From contig NZ_DATJPM010000074.1 of the NCBI RefSeq assembly GCF_035506375.1, positions 1 through 64,000 on the forward strand: a stretch of 64,000 bases of DNA, given 5' to 3'. The notes beneath the pieces were generated by a model, which was given only the letters and a program-made list of their open reading frames with translations, did not search any database and was not told the origin of the DNA. The position numbers and the translations under genes are program-made. The first letter of the stretch is position 1; each line of letters opens with the position of its first letter. This DNA comes from Methanocella sp. Its GTDB lineage: Archaea; Halobacteriota; Methanocellia; Methanocellales; Methanocellaceae. Below are positions 52,861 to 60,793 of this stretch, one piece after another.

Positions 52861-52861
52861 A

Positions 52862-53023
52862 TCAAACGACCTTCTCGAATTGATCCTTTGAGGCGCCGCA
52901 CTGGGGGCAGACCCAGTCCTCGGGCAGGGCTTCGAACGCAGTTCCCGGCGCTATGCCATTGTCGGGATCGCCCTTTTCCGGGTCATAGACATACCCGCAG
53001 GGAATGCATTGCCACTTATCCAT
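52862..53023 (-). CDS. rub: Rubredoxin
   Basis: A 53-residue protein, too short for the usual ORF cutoff but plain by sequence. MDKWQCIPCGYVYDP at the N terminus and EDWVCPQCGASKDQF near the end are the two CxxC iron-binding knuckles. It carries one electron to oxygen- or peroxide-reducing partners such as flavodiiron proteins or rubrerythrin. Start ATG 53023 has GGAGTG six bases upstream; ATG 53029 would add two residues. It lies within the HMA-rubredoxin-DUF2148 run downstream of hcp. Confidence 0.95.
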   Translation of the reverse strand: MDKWQCIPCGYVYDPEKGDPDNGIAPGTAFEALPEDWVCPQCGASKDQFEKVV

Positions 53024-53028
53024 CGGCA

Positions 53029-53253
53029 TCACTCCTTCGTGCCCTTCACTGTGTAGCCCAGCTCCTTGACGACGGCCAGCATCCGGTCGACCTTGACGAC
53101 GTCGGGATCGTAGACGACCTTTGCCTTGCCCGTGGTGAACAATACGTCGGCGCTCTTGACTCCCTTGAGCTTCTTGAGCCCATCGGCGATGGCCTGGGAG
53201 CAGTGGTTACAGTGCATGCCTTCGATGACGATGGTGATCTTCTTATCGGCCAT
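53029..53253 (-). CDS. Heavy-metal-associated (HMA) domain protein
   Basis: A 74-residue copper-chaperone-like protein with the metal motif GMHCNHC (Cys11, Cys14), a beta-alpha-beta-beta-alpha-beta fold and a final GYTVKGT. It binds Cu(I) or another soft metal. ATG 53253 was chosen; the 92-residue version starts upstream in a region with no match. The stop codon overlaps the rubredoxin start. Confidence 0.88.
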   Translation of the reverse strand: MADKKITIVIEGMHCNHCSQAIADGLKKLKGVKSADVLFTTGKAKVVYDPDVVKVDRMLAVVKELGYTVKGTKE

Positions 53254-53291
53254 ACGAAGAAAAGAAGGGCATGATAGCCAATATACTTTTT

Positions 53292-53642
53292 TCAGGTCAG
53301 GTACCACGAGCGCCAGTGGGCACGGATCTGCTGCCGCAGCGCATCGTCGAGGCCCTCTTGCTTCAGGAAGGTATAAAGCGTGTACGCGGCCTTCTTCCGC
53401 ACGTAAAAATAGTCGTAGCTTTTTAGCTTTTTGATGAGCGGCTCCACCGCCCGCGGGTCCCCTATCTTGCCCAGCGCCACGACGGCCTCCAGGCGCACAT
53501 CGTCGTCGGGGTCTTCAAGCAGAGTGATGAGCGCTTCTGTGGCCCCGGGGTACCCTAGGTCTCCTAGCTCGATAGCCGATTTTTTCCGGGCTTTCGGGTC
53601 CTGGTCTTTCAACCCCTCTAAGAGGGCCTCCAATGAACTCAT
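53292..53642 (-). CDS. Short HEAT-repeat protein
   Basis: A 116-residue alpha-solenoid protein with about three HEAT/PBS-type repeats (DLGYPGATEALITLLEDPDD, KIGDPRAVEPLIKKLKSYD). Resembles the 913-residue protein at 30.4 kb. No catalytic motif. ATG 53642. It lies 33 bases downstream of hcp and may help assemble or recruit redox partners, which is inferred only from position. Confidence 0.8.
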   Translation of the reverse strand: MSSLEALLEGLKDQDPKARKKSAIELGDLGYPGATEALITLLEDPDDDVRLEAVVALGKIGDPRAVEPLIKKLKSYDYFYVRKKAAYTLYTFLKQEGLDDALRQQIRAHWRSWYLT

Positions 53643-53675
53643 AAAAGAAAAATGGGGAGGAAGCACCCGGTTATC

Positions 53676-55307
53676 CTACCCCAGAATAGTCTTCAGGTCC
53701 TGCTCCGGCGTGGTGATGGGCATGATGTTGAAGTTCTTCACCAGCACGTCGAACACTGCGGGCGTGATGAACGCCGGCAGGCTCGGGCCCAGGCGGATGT
53801 CCCTGATGCCTAAAGACAATAGCGACAGCAGTATTGCGGCAGCCTTCTGCTCATACCAGGATAGGATTATGGACAGCGGCAGGTCGTTCACTCCGACGCC
53901 GAAGGCGTCCGCCAGCGCCATGGCGATCTTGACCGCCGAGTAGGCGTCGTTGCACTGCCCGACGTCCAATAATCGAGGAATGCCGCCGATGTCGCCCAGG
54001 TCGTGGTCGAAGAACTTGAACTTGCCGCAGGCGAGCGTCAAGATCACGGTATCCTTCGGGGCCTTGTCCACGAACTCCGTGTAGTAGTTGCGGCTGGCCT
54101 TTACGCCGTCGCAGCCGCCGACCAGGAAGAAGTGCCTGATCTTGCCGGCCTTGACCGCGTCTATGACCGCCGGGGCGACGCCCAGCACGGCGTTCCGGGC
54201 GAAGCCGACCATGACGCTCTTGCCCGGCACGTCCTCGGGATATCCGGGCATCTCCTGTGCCTTCTTGATCACGGGGCTAAAATCACGATCCTTTAGGTGC
54301 ACGACTCCGGGCCACCCGACCGGGCCCATGGTGTAAATGCTGGCCTGGTAGGACTCCCGGGGCTTCTGGATGCAGTTGGTGGTCATCACGATGGGGCCCG
54401 GAAAGGCGGCGAACTCCTTTGCCTGGTTCTGCCAGGCCGTGCCGTAATGGCCATAGAAGTGCTTATACTTCTTCAGGCCCGGGTAGCCGTGCGTGGGCAG
54501 CATCTCGCCGTGCGTATACACGTAGATGCCCTTGCCCTCGGTCTGCTTTAATAATTCCTCTAAGTCCTTAAGGTCATGGCCTGAGACGAGGATCGCCTTG
54601 CCCTTCTTCGCGCCCAGGGGGACTGCAGTGGGCACCGGGTGGCCGTATGTGCCCGTATTGCCCGCGTCCAGCAGCTCCATGGTGCGGATGTTGATCTCGC
54701 CGCACTTCATCGCCAGGCCCACCCAGTCGTTGAGGCCGAGGTTCTTATTACTTAAGGCGGCCAGGCCTTCGTGAATAAAGGCATATACCTTATCGTCTTC
54801 CTGCCCCAGGATCTGCGCGTGGTCCGCGTACGCCGCCACGCCCTTGATGCCGTACAGGGTCGTGTGCTGTAAGGACCGGATATTCTCGTCGGGGGAGAAC
54901 GTGTCCGACATGAGGCCTACCTTCGTGCCCTGGTCGATCAGGCCGGTCAGGTCCTTTGCCGGCCTGAACGCGGCCGCCCCATTTAATTCGCCTAGCTTTG
55001 CCTTATTCCTTAAGCTCTCCCGCAGTTCCACGCAGCGGCTAATGCGCTCCGGGAACCTGGCCGGGTCAAAGTCGACGTTGGTGAGCGTCGAGAACAGCGC
55101 ATTCACCGTAAATCGGTTAGCATCGGGGTCCACTACGCCGGCCTTGCGGGCCTCAGCGGCGACCTCGGCAAGGCCCCTCAGGGCGTAGACCAGCAGGTCC
55201 TGCAGCGCCGCCACGTCGGCGGTCTTGCCGCACACGCCCATCCTGGTGCAGCCCTTCTCGTTCGCAGTCTGCTCGCACTGATAACAAAACATGCTCGTTG
55301 CAGCCAT
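53676..55307 (-). CDS. hcp: Hybrid cluster protein (hydroxylamine reductase)
   Basis: A 543-residue Fe-S protein that reduces nitric oxide or hydroxylamine. MFCYQCEQTANEKGC..GVCGKT carries the first-cluster Cys8, 11, 20 and 26. Hybrid-cluster ligands appear later (His in GLMSDTFSPDENI region, Cys in TTNCIQKP, LTLACGKF and VGQCND). ATG 55307 has GGAGG. Its upstream region contains repeated TTCGTA boxes shared with the divergent V4R regulator. Confidence 0.93.
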   Translation of the reverse strand: MAATSMFCYQCEQTANEKGCTRMGVCGKTADVAALQDLLVYALRGLAEVAAEARKAGVVDPDANRFTVNALFSTLTNVDFDPARFPERISRCVELRESLRNKAKLGELNGAAAFRPAKDLTGLIDQGTKVGLMSDTFSPDENIRSLQHTTLYGIKGVAAYADHAQILGQEDDKVYAFIHEGLAALSNKNLGLNDWVGLAMKCGEINIRTMELLDAGNTGTYGHPVPTAVPLGAKKGKAILVSGHDLKDLEELLKQTEGKGIYVYTHGEMLPTHGYPGLKKYKHFYGHYGTAWQNQAKEFAAFPGPIVMTTNCIQKPRESYQASIYTMGPVGWPGVVHLKDRDFSPVIKKAQEMPGYPEDVPGKSVMVGFARNAVLGVAPAVIDAVKAGKIRHFFLVGGCDGVKASRNYYTEFVDKAPKDTVILTLACGKFKFFDHDLGDIGGIPRLLDVGQCNDAYSAVKIAMALADAFGVGVNDLPLSIILSWYEQKAAAILLSLLSLGIRDIRLGPSLPAFITPAVFDVLVKNFNIMPITTPEQDLKTILG

Positions 55308-55323
55308 CTTTTACCTCCATGTC

Positions 55324-55391
55324 ACTCGTTACAGTTATTATTAGTTCGTATGTATAATACTCGTTACAGTTATTATTAGTTCGTATGTATA
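55324..55391. repeat. Two tandem 35-base repeats at the hcp promoter
   Basis: The unit actcgttacagttattatta followed by gttcgtatgtataat occurs at 55324-55358 and again, 33 bases identical, at 55359-55391. Each carries agttcgta. A leftward TATA (55398-55408) would place the hcp start in the second unit. Confidence 0.75.
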
Positions 55392-55395
55392 CGTA

Positions 55396-55408
55396 CTAAT
55401 TATAAATA
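55396..55408 (-). promoter_or_regulatory. hcp TATA box
   Basis: Leftward ctatttataatta matches an archaeal TATA; the start site is predicted near 55378, inside the tandem repeats. Confidence 0.5.
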
Positions 55409-55445
55409 GATATTGGTGATATAATCTCTTTTTTGGTAAAAATAA

Positions 55446-55480
55446 GTTCGTAATTAACGAACAGTTCGTTAACAGCGAAC
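55446..55480. promoter_or_regulatory. Double TTCG-N7-CGAA operator
   Basis: Two inverted repeats, TTCG taattaa CGAA (55447-55461) and TTCG ttaacag CGAA (55465-55479), lie 18 bases apart. Between them ttaacgaac a gttcgttaa (55454-55472) is a perfect palindrome. They precede the TATA box cttatttatac of the regulator gene (55480-55490). MsvR regulators are known to bind TTCG-type inverted repeats, so autoregulation is likely. Confidence 0.7.
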
Positions 55481-55513
55481 TTATTTATACAGGGTCGAGC
55501 ATGTTAACAGTTG

Positions 55514-56248
55514 ATGCGAAACCAGGTCGAGATATACTCCACGAAGAAGGGAATGATTGCCATCGAGAGCCCTATCAAAAATAAGATACTGCAAAAATTA
55601 GCCGAGCGGGAGCTCACCTTCGAGGAGCTGATCGAGGTCTGCGGCAAGGCCCGCTCCACGATGTCGGTGCACCTCAACGACCTTCTAAACATGGGCCTGG
55701 TGTATAAGCGCGTCGATTCCCGGGACCACCGTAAGAAGTATTTCGGCCTTAACACTGACCTTTTAGTCAGCTCGAAGATGCCGGTAAGCGCCCATTACGA
55801 CAAGATCCTGCAGTCCGTGCCCGCGACCATCGGGAACAAGTACGATTTTCTCAAGTCGCTATTCCATCTAGTCCGCTCCGGCATGGAGTCCTACGGCGTC
55901 GACACCAGCCCGGCCCTGAAAAAGATCGGGCGGGACGTGGGCCGGGTGCTGGCGTCCCACTTCAAGGCGAAGACAGCCAGCGCCCTGCTAAAAGAAGTCT
56001 CGCAGTTCTGGGAGGCCCAGGGCCTGGGCATAGTACGGGCCGTCAAAGGCGATGTGCCCACCATCATCGTGGACGACTGTTTTGACTGCAGCACCATGCC
56101 CGACATCGGCCATACGCAGTGCTCCATGGACGAGGGTATACTGGAAGCCATTATCGAAGAAAAGCTAAAGGTGAAGTGCTCCGTCGAGGAAGTGGAGTGC
56201 TACGGGACGGGACATCACCACTGTAAGTTCCTGATAAAAATATTCTAG
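55514..56248 (+). CDS. MsvR-like redox regulator (winged helix plus V4R domain)
   Basis: A 244-residue transcription factor. Residues 15-90 form a winged helix (AIESPIKNKILQKLAEREL..STMSVHLNDLLNMGLVYKR). Residues 100-244 form a V4R domain with Cys-rich stretches DDCFDCSTMP, HTQCSMDEG, VKCSVEEVEC and GHHHCKF, suited to redox sensing. This is the architecture of MsvR of methanogens. ATG 55514 is one codon after TTG 55511, near the leaderless start predicted by the TATA. It is divergent from hcp and probably represses it. Confidence 0.85.
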   Translation: MRNQVEIYSTKKGMIAIESPIKNKILQKLAERELTFEELIEVCGKARSTMSVHLNDLLNMGLVYKRVDSRDHRKKYFGLNTDLLVSSKMPVSAHYDKILQSVPATIGNKYDFLKSLFHLVRSGMESYGVDTSPALKKIGRDVGRVLASHFKAKTASALLKEVSQFWEAQGLGIVRAVKGDVPTIIVDDCFDCSTMPDIGHTQCSMDEGILEAIIEEKLKVKCSVEEVECYGTGHHHCKFLIKIF

Positions 56249-56685
56249 GGGACCTTTTTCGCCTCTTCCCCGACCTTCTTTCCAAGCTCCCTGAGCTTTT
56301 TCGCCACGTCACCGCCGGCGTGCTTGTGGACGCAGACCCCCTCGCTCACGATGCGCACGCCCTTCCACCGCATGTCGTTCTCCAGGTTTTTGAGGTTGTC
56401 GGTGTTCCACTTATAAGTACCGAAGGCGGCGCCGACCTTGTCCGACGGCTTTGCCTGCGCCAGCTTCGAGTCAACGAGCTCCCTCATCTTCCCCGTATAA
56501 TTACTGTAAATGTTGGGCGAGCCCAGGATGATGCCTTTCGCGTTGCTCAGGTCCTGCACGGTCGCATCGTCGACCCTCTTTATTTCGACGCTGGCGCCGC
56601 TCTCCTTCACGCCGCCGAGGACCTCCCGCGCAGCCTTCTCCGTGTTGCCGGTCTTTGAATCGTAGATGATGATCACGTCTGTCAT
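56245..56685 (-). CDS. Flavodoxin
   Basis: A 146-residue FMN-binding flavodoxin-like protein. The phosphate loop is YDSKTGNTEKAA (about 8-19), followed by GSPNIYSNYTG and FGTYKWNTDN. It is likely an electron carrier in the redox-stress response, given the neighbours. It is convergent with the V4R regulator, overlapping its end by 4 bases. ATG 56685. Confidence 0.9.
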   Translation of the reverse strand: MTDVIIIYDSKTGNTEKAAREVLGGVKESGASVEIKRVDDATVQDLSNAKGIILGSPNIYSNYTGKMRELVDSKLAQAKPSDKVGAAFGTYKWNTDNLKNLENDMRWKGVRIVSEGVCVHKHAGGDVAKKLRELGKKVGEEAKKVP

Positions 56686-56801
56686 ATTCGCACCATCTGA
56701 TATTCTGGTTTTTATGCACTAATAGCTTTGGTAGGGGGCACATCGTATGTAATTTTCAATTTAATGAAAACAATTATTTGCATGGGCGTCTATTGTTTAT
56801 C

Positions 56802-57161
56802 ATGCGTATACAGAATGAAGAGCTGGCAACGCTGATAATCCTGGCCCTTTCCCTCGCCGCCATCGGCGCCTTGTTTTTACTAACGGGCGCCAGTACGCAC
56901 TACTCCTACGACTCGCCGAACGGCACGAGGGTCACGGTCAGCGGGCCCGTGCTATCGAAAGAAAACACCTACCAGGGCGGCCACATCGTCCTGAGCGTGA
57001 AGACCGATGCGGGGCCCCTGGACGTCTTCGTGCCGGCCGCCAGCGACGCCTACGAGGCGGCCAACCGCACGAAGCCCGGCAGCGAGATCGAGGCCACAGG
57101 CCTGGTGCAGACGTTTAAAGGGCAAAAAGAGGTCGTCGCGGAAAAGATAAAGCCTCTATAA
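56802..57161 (+). CDS. Membrane-anchored OB-fold-like protein
   Basis: A 119-residue protein with an N-terminal membrane helix (about 8-30) and an extracytoplasmic beta-rich domain (RVTVSGPVLSKE..GGHIVLSVKTDAGPLDVFVPA..IEATGLVQTFKGQKEVV) that resembles an OB-fold, as in small nucleic-acid- or heme-chaperone-like proteins. Function unknown. ATG 56802 was preferred over 56778. Confidence 0.65.
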   Translation: MRIQNEELATLIILALSLAAIGALFLLTGASTHYSYDSPNGTRVTVSGPVLSKENTYQGGHIVLSVKTDAGPLDVFVPAASDAYEAANRTKPGSEIEATGLVQTFKGQKEVVAEKIKPL

Positions 57162-57190
57162 AAGACTCAAAAAATTATTTAGCCGATCTT

Positions 57191-57598
57191 TCAGGATATG
57201 GCCTCGTCGATGTTCTCGACGACTACCCAGTCCCCGGGCGAGCCATGGATATTATCCGAAAGGGAAAAAGGCACGATGGGCCTGGCCTTTTCCAGCTCGA
57301 TCAGGATGACATAGCGCCGGTTCAGGAGTTCCCGCTGCGGGGCGGGCGCCAGTATTTTTCCATAGCTTTTACGGATATCCGGCGCTAACTCCCGGGATTC
57401 TGCGCTTACGGCGCTCTTGACCATGGCCATGGCCTTGACTTTCGGGTTGAACCCGTTCAGGAAGAACAGGCTATCGCCTTCCGCCACGCGGCCATAGGGC
57501 CGTTTCTTGCCCATTGACGCCCTCGCGAGCAGGGTCTTCTCGCCGCTCAGAAGCTGGCTTATCTCCGCCGCCGTATTCAGGTAAACGATGTGGTCCAT
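57191..57598 (-). CDS. Conserved hypothetical protein, possibly PUA/ASCH-like
   Basis: A 135-residue soluble protein. LLARASMGKKRPYGRVAEGD and SLFFLNGFNPKVKAMAMVKSA resemble the RNA-binding PUA/EVE/ASCH-type domain, in which GRVxxGDxL is common. The identification is only a suggestion. ATG 57598. It faces the OB-fold gene and is followed upstream by repeat DNA. Confidence 0.65.
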   Translation of the reverse strand: MDHIVYLNTAAEISQLLSGEKTLLARASMGKKRPYGRVAEGDSLFFLNGFNPKVKAMAMVKSAVSAESRELAPDIRKSYGKILAPAPQRELLNRRYVILIELEKARPIVPFSLSDNIHGSPGDWVVVENIDEAIS

Positions 57599-57689
57599 AT
57601 TCCTCCAGCGTTGTTACCATACACTAAAGAGGTTTAAGGCTTACGGATGAGCGGGGCGAGAGTAATTACTTTACAAGCTCCTCTAAAAT

Positions 57690-58020
57690 ATAATAAGAAT
57701 TCTTAAACTGTTTCAGCCACGAAGTTACTCTAAGCGGGCTTGAATCTACACGAAGACATTATTAAATATTTTTGCTGTGTTGAACGACTCCCGTATTTTA
57801 AGCTTTTTAAGAGCACGGAGGACACTCTGAGACTTAAAAGGGCATATTCGGCACAGCAAATATTTTAAAAAAATTGGTGCGGCCTGGTGTAAACTTGGTG
57901 GGGGTTGAAAAAAGTGCTAGCAAGCCGCGCCAACGATTTTAATAAGTCTTAGAGAACTTAGAGCCAGCTTCGAGTAACTTTGAGGCTTAAACCGTGTTCG
58001 TGCATTCTTATTCTTTCTTA
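57690..58020. repeat. Composite dispersed repeat region
   Basis: Copy of the cagccacgaag / gtctta element (57700-57770 and 57940-58015) with an inner element bounded by gctgtgttgaa (57771-57781) and the near-inverse cggcacagcaaa (57849-57860). A short version of the tggtgtaaac stretch follows at 57880-57905. The same parts in the same order occur at 230-490. No gene is visible. Confidence 0.6.
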
Positions 58021-58055
58021 ATGGGCCGTGGCTGAGGTCACGGTGTGTCGTTATA

Positions 58056-58766
58056 TTATTTTTCGACTTTTTTGCCAAAGGGACAAATGTAAAGGCACAT
58101 ACCGCAGACGGCATAGCCCGTGGACGTTTCCAGCCCCTTCAGGTACTTTTCGCACCGGCGCGCGTCATAACGTGCCTCCCGGGGCTCGGTTTCCACAAAA
58201 TTTCTGCCTGTGAACGCTTTGACCGGGCACACGTCGGCGCACTCGCGGCAGTCGCCGCACCGCACGGCCATCGGCGTGCCCGCTTTCAGCGGCGCGTCGG
58301 TCAGTATCGTGATCCAGCGTACCCTCGGGCCGGCTTCCGGAGTGACAAGTAAACAGCTTTTTCCTATCCATCCGAGGCCGGCCAGGTGCGCGGCCATCTT
58401 ATGGGAGAACACGGCGCATATCTTTTCGTCATCAGCTCTCATCGATGATGGCACCGGGAATGCCTTATACCCCGAGCGCTGGATGACTCCCGAGAGCTTC
58501 GAGGCCATCAGGTCAAGCCGCTGGTTGATGACATCGTAGCAGTGCATCCTGTAGCTGACGGCCACGGCCCTTTTATGCCTCTCAGGTAACTGGTCCACCA
58601 GGGGGTCTAACAGCTTGATGCCCAGGGATATTGCCAGGGGATATCCTGCCAGGGCCTCGCCTCCCTGAGCGAGGATAGCCTCCCGGGCGGGCGCCAGGTC
58701 GGCCACGCCGAAAAAGTCAGCGCCCTCGTCCATCGCGCATTTTTCCAGCACGGAGTACAGGTCCAT
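58056..58766 (-). CDS. QueG-like [4Fe-4S] protein
   Basis: A 236-residue protein of the epoxyqueuosine-reductase-like family. Two [4Fe-4S] motifs are present: CGDCRECADVCPVKAFTG and a second, rearranged set, CEKYLKG..CGMCLYICPFGKK. A hydrophobic segment (GLGWIGKSCLLVTPEAG) is shared with QueG. Archaea do not make queuosine this way, so real substrate is unclear; some methanogen paralogues take part in other reductions. ATG 58766 is chosen; ATG 58835 is the longer alternative. Confidence 0.8.
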   Translation of the reverse strand: MDLYSVLEKCAMDEGADFFGVADLAPAREAILAQGGEALAGYPLAISLGIKLLDPLVDQLPERHKRAVAVSYRMHCYDVINQRLDLMASKLSGVIQRSGYKAFPVPSSMRADDEKICAVFSHKMAAHLAGLGWIGKSCLLVTPEAGPRVRWITILTDAPLKAGTPMAVRCGDCRECADVCPVKAFTGRNFVETEPREARYDARRCEKYLKGLETSTGYAVCGMCLYICPFGKKVEK

Positions 58767-58935
58767 GCGCGTTTCAACGTGCTTCGCACAAATAATCTTT
58801 ATGACCGAATCTTTATGACCGCCAGGCGCAGGCATGCCGTTTGCGGGCGCTTACACATGGCTTGCACTTTCCGTTATTACCGCAAATAGCCTTATCACAT
58901 CGTATACTGCAAGATACATCATCGGGGGATGATGC

Positions 58936-59043
58936 ATGTTTCCGTTTCCATTCAGCGGCCCGTTCGGCGTAGGGCCCCTTGGCCTTGGCTCGCTCAACTT
59001 CTGGGCATCGCGGTTCTGTGGCGGCTTCTGGCCGTTCTGGTAA
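58936..59043 (+). CDS. 35-residue Phe/Gly/Pro-rich peptide
   Basis: The open frame begins MFPFPFSGPFGVGPLG and ends FCGGFWPFW. GGGG lies near the right distance upstream of ATG 58936. The aromatic and glycine-rich composition is unusual. It is convergent with the 29-residue Cys-Gly peptide gene, a shared hairpin lying between. Coding status is likely but not sure. Confidence 0.5.
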   Translation: MFPFPFSGPFGVGPLGLGSLNFWASRFCGGFWPFW

Positions 59044-59062
59044 CAGGCAATAATAAAATAGC

Positions 59063-59078
59063 GGGGCTTATCAGCCCC
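59063..59078. terminator. Bidirectional hairpin between two small genes
   Basis: ggggct (59063-59068) pairs with agcccc (59073-59078) over tatc, with AT-rich flanks on both sides. Confidence 0.55.
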
Positions 59079-59096
59079 ATAATGAAAAAATAAGAG

Positions 59097-59186
59097 TTAT
59101 TTCTTCTTGGGCGCAGCCTTCTTCGTCGCCTTTGCGGCGGTCTTGGGCTTAGTGCTGCTGCCGCATCCACATCCACATCCTGCCAT
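59097..59186 (-). CDS. 29-residue Cys-Gly-head, Lys-rich-tail peptide
   Basis: Frame from ATG 59186 with GAGGTG seven bases upstream. The head MAGCGCGCGS holds three Cys separated by Gly, and the rest is Lys/Ala/Thr/Pro-rich, like a histone-tail or antimicrobial-like basic peptide. The Cys-Gly head suggests metal or Fe-S binding, the tail binding to nucleic acid or another protein. It lies just upstream (3' side) of hypB in the same direction. No family is known to me. Confidence 0.6.
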   Translation of the reverse strand: MAGCGCGCGSSTKPKTAAKATKKAAPKKK

Positions 59187-59243
59187 ACATGCTCACCTCT
59201 TTATAGGTTTATAGTTTTTAATGGGCAGTCATCATACAAATAC

Positions 59244-59924
59244 TTAGTTCTTCAAAAGCAGGTCGGCCAGCTCTTCGACGCCCAGGCCCTTCTTCAGGTT
59301 CGTCTTTAATATCTTGATGTTCGAGTTGTGGCGCCTCATGTCCTTTTCCATTCTCTCGACGCTCGCGCCGACCGCCTCGGCCAAATCCACCTTGTTGATG
59401 ATGCCGATCTCGCACTCCCGGAAGATGGCTGGGTGCTTGTTGACTACGTCGTCGCCTTCCGTAACGCTCACGATGACGACCCGCTTGTGGCTGCCGACCG
59501 GGAAGTCCGTGGGGCAGACCATGTTGCCGACGTTCTCGATGAACAGGAAATCGATGTCGTCCAGGGGCAGCTTATGGAGCGCGTGGTGTACCATGTGTGC
59601 GTCTAAATGACATTCGGTGCCCGTGTTCAGGTTCTGCGTCGGTATATCGAGCGCGTGGATGCGCTGGTAATCGTCGTCGCCGTAGCAGTCGCCCACGATG
59701 GCGCCGACCTTGACTCCCCGCTTTTTTAATACGGGCGTCAGCTTCTCGATGAGCATGGTCTTCCCCGAGCCCACGGCTCCCAGTATATCTATCGACTTTA
59801 CGCCGTGCTCGTCCAGGTGCTCACGGTTCTCTTCCGCCTCTCTGCGGTTGGCCTCCGTGACGTTGGCGCCTACATTGACTTCGACTTTGTGCAAGAATTT
59901 CACCTTATGATAAGAATCATGCAT
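59244..59924 (-). CDS. hypB: Hydrogenase nickel-incorporation GTPase HypB
   Basis: A 226-residue GTPase that delivers nickel to [NiFe]-hydrogenase, here the client MvhA. P-loop is GAVGSGKT (about 49-56), with metal or dimer site GDCYGDDD, CHLDAHMVHHAL, ENVGNMVCP and specificity loop INKVDL. The N terminus lacks the CxxCGC nickel motif of bacterial HypB. ATG 59924. HypA and other hyp genes are not in this window. Confidence 0.94.
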   Translation of the reverse strand: MHDSYHKVKFLHKVEVNVGANVTEANRREAEENREHLDEHGVKSIDILGAVGSGKTMLIEKLTPVLKKRGVKVGAIVGDCYGDDDYQRIHALDIPTQNLNTGTECHLDAHMVHHALHKLPLDDIDFLFIENVGNMVCPTDFPVGSHKRVVIVSVTEGDDVVNKHPAIFRECEIGIINKVDLAEAVGASVERMEKDMRRHNSNIKILKTNLKKGLGVEELADLLLKN

Positions 59925-60060
59925 AGTTCAGATTTGTGTAATAAATATTTGTCGCCAGCACGTGTATTATGTGAAACTTTATAAGCAAAAATCGCCTTGT
60001 ATGAACAAAATATCAAATTGTTTCGTTCATTAAAATGAATCATATTAGGGGTGAAAGATC

Positions 60061-60777
60061 ATGATCAAAGGGGACGCACTATATAGCGGCAAGGCAAAAA
60101 CGGTCTACGCCACGGCGGATCCGAAGCGCTACGTCGTCAAGTTCAGGGACGACGTGACGGCGGGCGACGGGGTAAAAAAAGCGAACATGAAAGGTAAGGG
60201 CTACTACAACGCCCAGATATCGGCGAAACTCTTCAAGCTGCTCGCCGACAATGGCATCAGCACCCACTACATCAAGATGGTCTCGGAGGACGAGATGCTG
60301 GTGCACGCCTGCGACATGATCAAGATCGAGGTCATCCCGAGGAATTACGCTGCCGGGTCTATCGTGAAGAAGTACGAGTTCCCGGAGGGCACGAAGTTCG
60401 AAACGCCCATCATCGTCATGGACTACAAGAACGACGCGTCCCACGACCCCATGCTCAACGACGACATCGCCATCGCCCTGGGCATCGCCACGGACAAGGA
60501 ACTGCGGAAGATCAGGAAGATATCGCTCCGCGTCAACGAGATACTCCAGAAGTTCTTCGACGAGAGAGGCCTGCTCCTGCCGGACTTCAAGCTGGAGTTC
60601 GGAAAAGTGGACAAGAAGATCGTCGTAGCCGATGAGATATCGCCAGACACCATGCGCCTCTGGAAGAAGGACACCCGCCAGAGCCTGGACAAGGACGTGT
60701 TCCGCTTCGACAAGGGCGACCTGCTCACGGCTTATGACGCGGCGGCCCACCTCATCGCCCCCGAGATCTTCAAGTAA
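60061..60777 (+). CDS. purC: SAICAR synthetase
   Basis: A 238-residue purine-synthesis ligase joining CAIR and aspartate. Motifs: YSGKAKTVYATADP at the start, FRDDVTAGDG, IEVIPRNYAAGSI and ADEISPDTMRLW. ATG 60061 with GGGTGAAAG. It lies divergent from hypB, and T-rich sequence follows the stop. Confidence 0.95.
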   Translation: MIKGDALYSGKAKTVYATADPKRYVVKFRDDVTAGDGVKKANMKGKGYYNAQISAKLFKLLADNGISTHYIKMVSEDEMLVHACDMIKIEVIPRNYAAGSIVKKYEFPEGTKFETPIIVMDYKNDASHDPMLNDDIAIALGIATDKELRKIRKISLRVNEILQKFFDERGLLLPDFKLEFGKVDKKIVVADEISPDTMRLWKKDTRQSLDKDVFRFDKGDLLTAYDAAAHLIAPEIFK

Positions 60778-60793
60778 CTTTTTCTAATTTTTT
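60778..60793 (+). terminator. T-rich terminator of purC
   Basis: ctttttctaattttttac follows the stop codon directly, as is common for archaeal termination. Confidence 0.45.

Noticed and set aside
52315..53274. 319-codon plus-strand ORF over rubredoxin, HMA and DUF2148 genes
   Set aside because: Opposes three recognised genes; composition is that of a shadow frame.
57690..58020. CRISPR-like array
   Set aside because: Repeats are unequal, partly inverted and not separated by unique spacers of constant length; no cas genes are near.
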